Shown here one piece after another: positions 58,425 through 64,000 of a stretch of DNA of 64,000 bases (positions are counted from its first letter, which is position 1; each line of letters opens with the position of its first letter). The DNA lies in contig NC_066570.1 of the NCBI RefSeq assembly GCF_024679095.1, positions 10,169,804 to 10,233,803 of the forward strand. Direction: 5' to 3'. The DNA is from Eriocheir sinensis (Eukaryota; Arthropoda; Malacostraca; Decapoda; Varunidae). The notes beneath the pieces were generated by a model. It made no database searches. It was not told where the DNA came from and saw nothing but the letters and a program-made list of their open reading frames with translations. The translations under genes were made by a program, and so were the position numbers.

Positions 58425-58655
58425 CCGTACCTTACCTAACCTAACATTACCTGACCTAACCTAGCTTAACCCAATCTAACCTGACTCTTCCTTATCTTAC
58501 CTAACCTTACCTAGCCTAACCAATCCATACCTCCCCTTACCTAGTCTTACCTTACCTAAGTTAACCTAACCTTAGCTAACCTAGCCTTTCCTAACCTTAT
58601 CTAATCTTATCTAACCTTACCTTACCCAGCCTAACGTAGCCTAACCTAACCTCCT
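58425..58655. repeat. Degenerate CCTAA/CCTTA tract, telomere-like
   Basis: About 230 bp of units such as TTACCTAACC, TAACCTTACC and AGCCTAACC. CCTAA is the complement of the arthropod telomere unit TTAGG, but units vary and the spacing is often about 10, so it may also be an unrelated simple repeat. Confidence 0.75.
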
Positions 58656-58869
58656 ACATCTGTTTTTGGTGTCCCTGTTATCCTTTCTCCTTCATTTTAA
58701 GGGTGACCTCCTCCTCCTCCTCCTCCTCGTCCCCTACACACCGACCAATATTCTGTCCCTTCCTTCACACGTCTTCCTTTCCTTTAGTGTGTATTTTCTC
58801 TCTCTCTCTCTCTCTCACACCCGACCTCTGCTGAGAGAAGGTCGTGACCTTACCCCGCTGCGCTCCACA

Positions 58870-60000
58870 ACATCGCTTGCCCTGTGTTTTCGTTGTGCTC
58901 TTGGGATTGCGTTTGTGTGTTCTCGCTAGTGGACCTTGTGTGTTGCCTGTGATTTCCCGACACGTGTTTGGTGTGTGTCGCTTGTGGTTTCTGCCTGTGG
59001 TTGCCTCTGTGATTTGTGTTTCCGGTGTTTTTGCGTGTGATCTGGCTGTTTCCGGGTGTTCTGCGTGGGTTTCAGAGTGATTCAAGTGTGTTGTGTTTCC
59101 GGTGTTTTTGCGTGTGTTTTGGCTGTTTCTAAGTGTACTGCGTGTGTTTCAGTGTTTTGAGTGTGCTGTTTTGTTTCCGGTGTTTTTGCGTGTGATTTGG
59201 CTGTTTTTCGAGTGTTCTGCGTTTCGAGAGTGTTGTGTCTCCAGTGCTTTTGCGTGTGATTTGGCTGTTTATAGTGCTGCCTGTGGTTGCCTCTGTGATT
59301 TGTGTTTCCGGTGTTTTTGCGTGTGATCTGGCTGTTTCCGGTGTTCTGCGTGGGTTTCAGAGTGATTCAAGTGTGTTGTGTTTCCGGTGTTTTTGCGTGA
59401 TTTGGCTGCTTCTAAGTGTACTGCGTGTGTTTCAGTGTTTTGAGTGTGCTGTTTGTTTCCGGTGTTTTTGCGTGTGATCTGGCTGTTTCCGGGTGTTCTG
59501 CGTTTCGAGTGTGTTGTGTCTCCAGTGCTTTTGCGTGTGATTTGGCTGTTTATAGTGCTGCCTGTGGTTGCCTCTGTGATTTGTGTTTCCGGTGTTTTTG
59601 CGTGTGATCTGGCTGTTTCCGGGTGTTCTACGTGGGTTTCAGAGTGACTCAAGTGTGTTGTGTTTCCGGTGTTTTTGCGTGTGATTTGGCTGCTTCTAAG
59701 TGTACTGCGTGTGTTTCAGTGTTTTGAGTGTGCTGTTTTGTGTCCGGTGTTTCTGCGTGTGATTTGGCTGTTTTTCGAGTGTTCTGCGTTTCGAGTGTGT
59801 TGTGTTTCCAGTGCTTTTGCGTGTGATTTGGCTGTTTATAGTGCTCTGCGTGGGTTTCAGAGTGTTTTGAGTGTGCTGTTGTATTTCAGGTGTTTTTGCG
59901 AGTGACTTGAGGGTGTTTAGTCGTGCTTGTGCTTGGGTTTCTGTGTGTTTCGTGTGTCCCGAGTGTGACTTTGTGTTCCCGAGTGTCTCACGCGTGATTT
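58870..60000. repeat. GT-rich higher-order repeat (~283 bp, four monomers)
   Basis: Monomers of about 65-78 bp all contain CCGGTGTTTTTGCGTGTGAT or a variant, then TTGGCTGTTT. Four types alternate (TTCAGAGTGATTCAAG, TTCAGTGTTTTGAGTG, GTTCTGCGTTTCGAG and GCTGCCTGTGGTTGCC variants). Type A recurs at 59019, 59305 and 59586, spaced 286 and 281 bp. ORFs over it are artefacts. Confidence 0.88.
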
Positions 60001-60059
60001 GGGTGTGTCGACAACCCACCCTTTGAATTCCCTGAGGATTCAATCTGCTCCTCCTCACT

Positions 60060-60930
60060 ACATCCTCTTTAAATCCGCTAGAGGATTAACACTTCCTACA
60101 CCCCTTTCCCTCACCTCACCTAAGCCCCCCCCACCCTCGCTCACCTCACATCCCTTTTGCTCCTCCTCATCCCCTAGAGGATTAGCCCTTCCTACTCCTC
60201 CCTCACCACATATTTCTAAGCCCTCCCCCCCTCACTCACCTTACCTCACATCCTATTTACCCATCCCTTCACCCACCTTACCTCGCCTCTTTCTTAACCT
60301 TTCTTGTTCACACAAACCTCACTCACCACACATCCTTCCTACTCCTCCTCTCTCCCACTTACCTCCTTTCCCAAACTCCCTCTCACTCATCTCACCTATT
60401 TCCTAATCCTCCTTGATCTCACACCTCACTCACCGCCTCCCTTTCCCCTCTTACTCACCTCACATCCCTTCCTACTCCTCCTCTCTCCCACCTCACCTAT
60501 TTCCTAACCCTCCTTGATCTCACACACCTCACTCACCCCCTCTTTCCCCCTCTTACTCACCTCACATCCCTTCCTACTCCTCCTCTCTCCCACCTCACCT
60601 ATTTCCTAACCTCCTTGATCTCACACACCTCACTCACCGCCTCTCTTTCCCCCTCTTTACTCACCTCACATCTCTTCCTACTCCTCCTCTCTCCCACCTC
60701 ACCTATTTCCTAACCCTCCTTGATCTCACACACCTCACTCACGCCTCTCTCCCCCCTCTTTACTCACCTCACATCCCTTCCTACTCCTCCTCTCTCCCAC
60801 CTCACCTATTTCCTAACCCTCCTTGATCTCACACACCTCCCTTTCCCCCTCTTTACTCACCTCACATCCCTTCCTACTCCTCCTCTCTCTCACTTTTCCT
60901 CCATTACTAAACTACCTCTCACACACCTCA
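60060..60930. repeat. ~102-bp pyrimidine-rich tandem repeats upstream of a CR1-like ORF1
   Basis: The phrase CCTATTTCCTAACCCTCCTT recurs with spacings of 101-104 bp (anchor TTCCTAA at about 60400, 60501, 60603, 60707, 60810). Each unit has CACCTCACATCCCTTCCTAC and CACACACCTCACTCACC-like parts. They end about 60 bp before the ORF1 start, the place of promoter monomers in some non-LTR elements. Confidence 0.85.
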
Positions 60931-60984
60931 CCCCCTTTCCTAATCCCTTCACTTTGTGTTTTTATCTCTTTCATTTCAGCTAAG

Positions 60985-62042
60985 ATGGCGCCTAAGAAGT
61001 GCAGTACTTGTAACGGTAGCTTCTCAGCTCACTTTTTTACAGGGCGTTCTGCTGTCTGTCGACTGTGTCTGTCCAGGCAGCATCTCGAGACAAGACTGCA
61101 GGAGCAGGAAGAGAAGATGGAAGAAGGCCAGAATAAAATAATGGAGCTTTCTCTCACCAGGCAGCATCTCGAGACAAGACTGCAGGAGCAAGAAGAGAAG
61201 ATGGAAGCAGGTCAGAATAAAATAATAGAGCTTTCTCGCACTGTTGCCTCCTTGCAGTAATTCATCCAGGCTAACGTTGCTGTGGTGCCAAACCCTTCTC
61301 CAACCGCCCCCTTGCCCTCAGCGGTACCGTCGACACCAGCGGACAACACCACGCAACGGGAAGATGCTAGTGGCACCGACCATGATGGCTTCACCGTCGT
61401 GAATGGAGGAGCCAAACCAGCCAGACAAGCGATTTATCCTGTTCATTGCTTCAACAGGTTTGCCATTCTGGAGGAGGAGGACGAGCAGGAGAGCACCTTC
61501 CTGGTGGGTGACTCCATGATTCGCCAGCAGGTCGTTGAGTTCTGCGGCAGAGTTCCTCGTCGAAGACGGAACTATTGCTATCCTGGTGCTGGGATCGACG
61601 ACATAACTGCTGCTCTTGAGGAGATCTCCCCCCAGGCTACTAATGATTCACTGTTTGTTATCCACACAGGTACGAACGACGTCACCACGACCCGGTCTGA
61701 GGAACTCCTGGAGAAGTACCGTAGGCTCATCCAGCAGTATAAGACTAAATCCCTAACATTTTGATTTCAGGAGTTCTACCACGGACTTGGGCGGAGAGCG
61801 ACTTTTTCAGTAAGGCCTTCAGCCTAAACAACCGCTTACAGACTCTTTGCAGGGAGCTTGACGTGGAGTTCCTAAACGCATGGGACAATTTCTATGGACA
61901 AAATGAACTTTTCCACAGGGACGGATTGCACCTTTCTCCCATCGGGGCAGCCAGACTCGGAAGGCTCCTCAACGAAGCAGTGCGTGTCATCCGAGCAAAA
62001 AACGAGTCACGGCCACGTCCTCCACCCCGCCCGTGTAAATAG
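60985..62042 (+). pseudogene. CR1-like ORF1: zinc finger, duplicated coiled coil, SGNH esterase domain
   Basis: Start ATGGCGCC at 60985. The N-terminus has CSTCNGSF, then CRLCLSRQ, a CxxC-x(n)-CxxC finger. A heptad-like segment RQHLETRLQEQEEKMEEGQN occurs twice (also as EEKMEAGQN), so the coiled coil is duplicated. A single in-frame TAA at 61258-61260 interrupts it; the same frame continues with a Pro-rich linker and the esterase: VGDSMIRQQ (block I), GAGIDD (block II), HTGTNDV (block III). A frameshift near 61760 precedes HRDGLHLSPIGAARLG (block V). This is the layout of CR1 ORF1, thought to bind element RNA. Stop at 62042. Confidence 0.9.
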
Positions 62043-62129
62043 ACGCCGTGCATCGCAACAAACCTGTAACCGTGATCCCGCAAGTACCACCACCTGTATT
62101 ACCAAGCCTCTAGATAACTTAAAATCCTG

Positions 62130-64000
62130 AGGGTCAATGAGCGTAGCCTAAGAAACAAATTTGATGAACTGAGATGTCTTGCTTTAACATAAAATTTTGA
62201 CATAATTGCTATAAACGAAACATTTATCGACACCACAAATATTTATTTAAGTTACGAATACAACATATATGGCTACAGACTCTTCAACAAAGATCGTAAA
62301 CCGTAGAGGCGGTGGCGTCGCCCTTTATGTCAAAAGCTATTTGCAACCCACCGACAAAACACCGGGAAACAGTAACGTTGAACATTTGTGCGTGCGAGTA
62401 AACATTGCAAAGTCAATTTAAATATATCTGTCACCTACAGACCTCCTGGGCAATCACTCGATGACGACCTTGAAATGTACAGCGTCTTAAGGCAGTCACT
62501 TAATAACAACGACTCACTGATATTAGGAGACTTTAACCTCCCCATATCGACAAGGGCGACACTGTCAGGCACAGAAGGCGAGTCACATATAATGATCGAA
62601 TTTCTAGAAGAAAATTATCTAAGCCAAATGGTTTCTGAGACAACTCGACAAAATAATATACTAGACCTTGTTATAACGACCCAAGATAACCTTGTCATTA
62701 GTGTCACGGTAGGAGAACACCTCGGTTCTTGCGATCATAAATTAGTGCGCGTGGACATTAAAGCTCAATCATCAGTGACTGAAAATAAAGTAAAGGTGCC
62801 CAATTTCAAAAGAGCTAACTTCGTAGAAATCCGACAAACACTAACAGAAATACAACTATCAGATGACGGCAACGTAGAGGAAGCCTGGCTAAGCCTTAAA
62901 AATCACTTACTCACTCAGCAGAACACATTCGTCCCCTTGTGCGAGAAGCGAATTAACACTAATAAAAGCCCACCGTGGTTTAATAGCGAAATTAAACAAT
63001 CAGTCAATGAGATAATTGTTTTACAGGTTAAAGAAAGAACAAAGCACGCCTGAGAACATTAGACTCTATAATGATGCCAGGCGACGAGTAAAAAGACTAG
63101 TAGGTCAGGCAAAGCGTTGTCATGAAGTAAATATTGCAGCCTACTGTTAAAATAACCCGAAATCTTTCTTCAGTTACATAAACAACAGAAAGGCGATCAA
63201 AAGTGGTATTGGACCTTTAACAAACAGCGACGGTGCACTAGTGACTGACAGCCAACACATTGCAAACCTCTTAAACAATTACTTTTCCTCGGTGTTTAAT
63301 ACTAACAGTCTTCCTCTCGCTACCACCAACACCAGTACTATTGTAAATCTCGAGCATGCATTGCCTAATTTTGAAATAACAACCGATGAAGTCCTTAAAG
63401 CTCTCCATTCACTTAAAACAAATAAAAGTCCTGGACCTGACAAAGTATATCCAACTCTGCTGAAAGAAACGAAGAGCGAAATACTCTCCTCCCTCACAAC
63501 CGTATTCAATATGTCCTTGCGACAAGGCATCGTCCCTTCAGATTGGAAAAAGGCTAACGTGACACCGATTTTCAAGAAAGGAGACAAAAAAGTACCAGGT
63601 AATTACAGGCCCATTAGTCTAACTTCGGTTGTAGGTAAGCTACTTGAGGGCATAATTAGAGACAAAATTGTGAGTTACCTTGAAAGCCACTCATTGATTG
63701 AGGACTCACAACATGGCTTCCGAAACAAAAGATCCTGCCTATCAAACCTATTAACCTTTTATAACGACCTCTTCACTGTTTATGACGTAACCAAATCACT
63801 GGACGTAGTCTATCTTGATTTACAGAAAGCGTTTGATAAAGTCCCGCATCATAAATTACTTTACAAATTAAAGCAAATAGGTATTGACGGTCAAGTAAAC
63901 CAATGGATCGCGAATTGGTTGAGCAACAGACAACAAAGAGTAGTGATTGACGGATTTAACTCAGAGTGGGCGCCTGTCACTAGTGGCGTCCCTCAGGGCT
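62130..64000 (+). pseudogene. CR1-like ORF2: endonuclease and RT, running off the window
   Basis: Endonuclease: LRNKFDELRCLAL, then after a stop INETFID (catalytic Glu), VTYRPPGQSLDDD, SLILGDFNLPIS, and GSCDHKLV (Asp-His). RT: LKTNKSPGPDK, NWKK/DWKKANVTPIFKKGDK, NYRPISLTSVVGKLLE, QHGFRNKRSCL, VVYLDLQKAFDKVPHHKLL (first catalytic Asp) and SGVPQG at the window edge. Stops near 62189, 62306 and 63053 and frameshifts near 62300 and 63040 disrupt the 5' part; from about 63180 the frame is clean to the edge. It belongs with the ORF1 before it and the 5' repeats as one element. Confidence 0.9.

Noticed and set aside
58765..60058. Cys/Phe/Val-rich and antisense His/Thr-rich repeat ORFs
   Set aside because: They follow the GT-rich higher-order repeat; unit lengths vary and frames change between copies.

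Overview
The window looks like repeat-rich genomic DNA from an arthropod, most likely a decapod crustacean. The evidence is indirect: many degraded non-LTR retrotransposons (CR1-like, Jockey-like and an RLE-bearing type), a BEL/Pao element, pogo-, hAT- and Harbinger-type DNA transposons, very long GA, AT, CA and TAG microsatellites, and a degenerate CCTAA-like tract that recalls the arthropod TTAGG telomere unit. No operons, bacterial genes or viral genome are visible. I cannot name the species.

Layout. 1-7.5 kb is one end of a 28-bp satellite. 7.5-9 kb holds a short ORF and a 359-residue ORF with three ~100-residue repeats carrying PP1-docking-like motifs. 9.4-14 kb has a Jockey-like scrap, a long polypyrimidine tract and a reverse transcriptase (RT) split by a Harbinger-like element. 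14.1-20.3 kb is a frameshifted BEL/Pao element preceded by an SGNH-hydrolase-like ORF. A 5'-truncated CR1-like RT (minus strand, 20.3-21.7 kb) abuts it. 21.7-34.1 kb is a head-to-tail array of one truncated and three full-length pogo/Tigger-like transposons, each joined to the next by a single TA. 35.4-38.65 kb is an RLE-type non-LTR element ending in a TAG microsatellite.

39-45.3 kb is mostly minisatellites (about 135, 144 and 46 bp units) with a MITE and a Jockey 3' end. 45.3-46.5 kb (minus) may be part of a host gene for a mucin-like single-pass membrane protein. 46.6-48.7 kb is a purine-rich minisatellite. 49.1-51.5 kb joins fragments of a Jockey endonuclease, a DUF4371/hAT-like transposase and a CR1-like RT. 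51.9-53.4 kb is a tRNA-derived SINE split by a hAT-like element with a perfect 8-bp target duplication and an internal long hairpin. 54.2-58.7 kb has microsatellites, an AP-1 motif cluster and three CR1-like 3' ends. 58.9-60 kb is a GT-rich higher-order repeat. 60-64 kb is a nearly complete CR1-like element (5' tandem repeats, ORF1 with zinc finger, coiled coil and esterase, ORF2 with endonuclease and RT) running off the window.

Nearly all coding matter is transposon-derived and broken by stops or frameshifts. The only plausible host coding regions are 7.5-8.9 kb (+) and 45.3-46.5 kb (-). The most notable structures are the pogo tandem array, the triple-repeat PP1-docking candidate, the SGNH domain in the BEL element, and the two nested insertions with readable target duplications.
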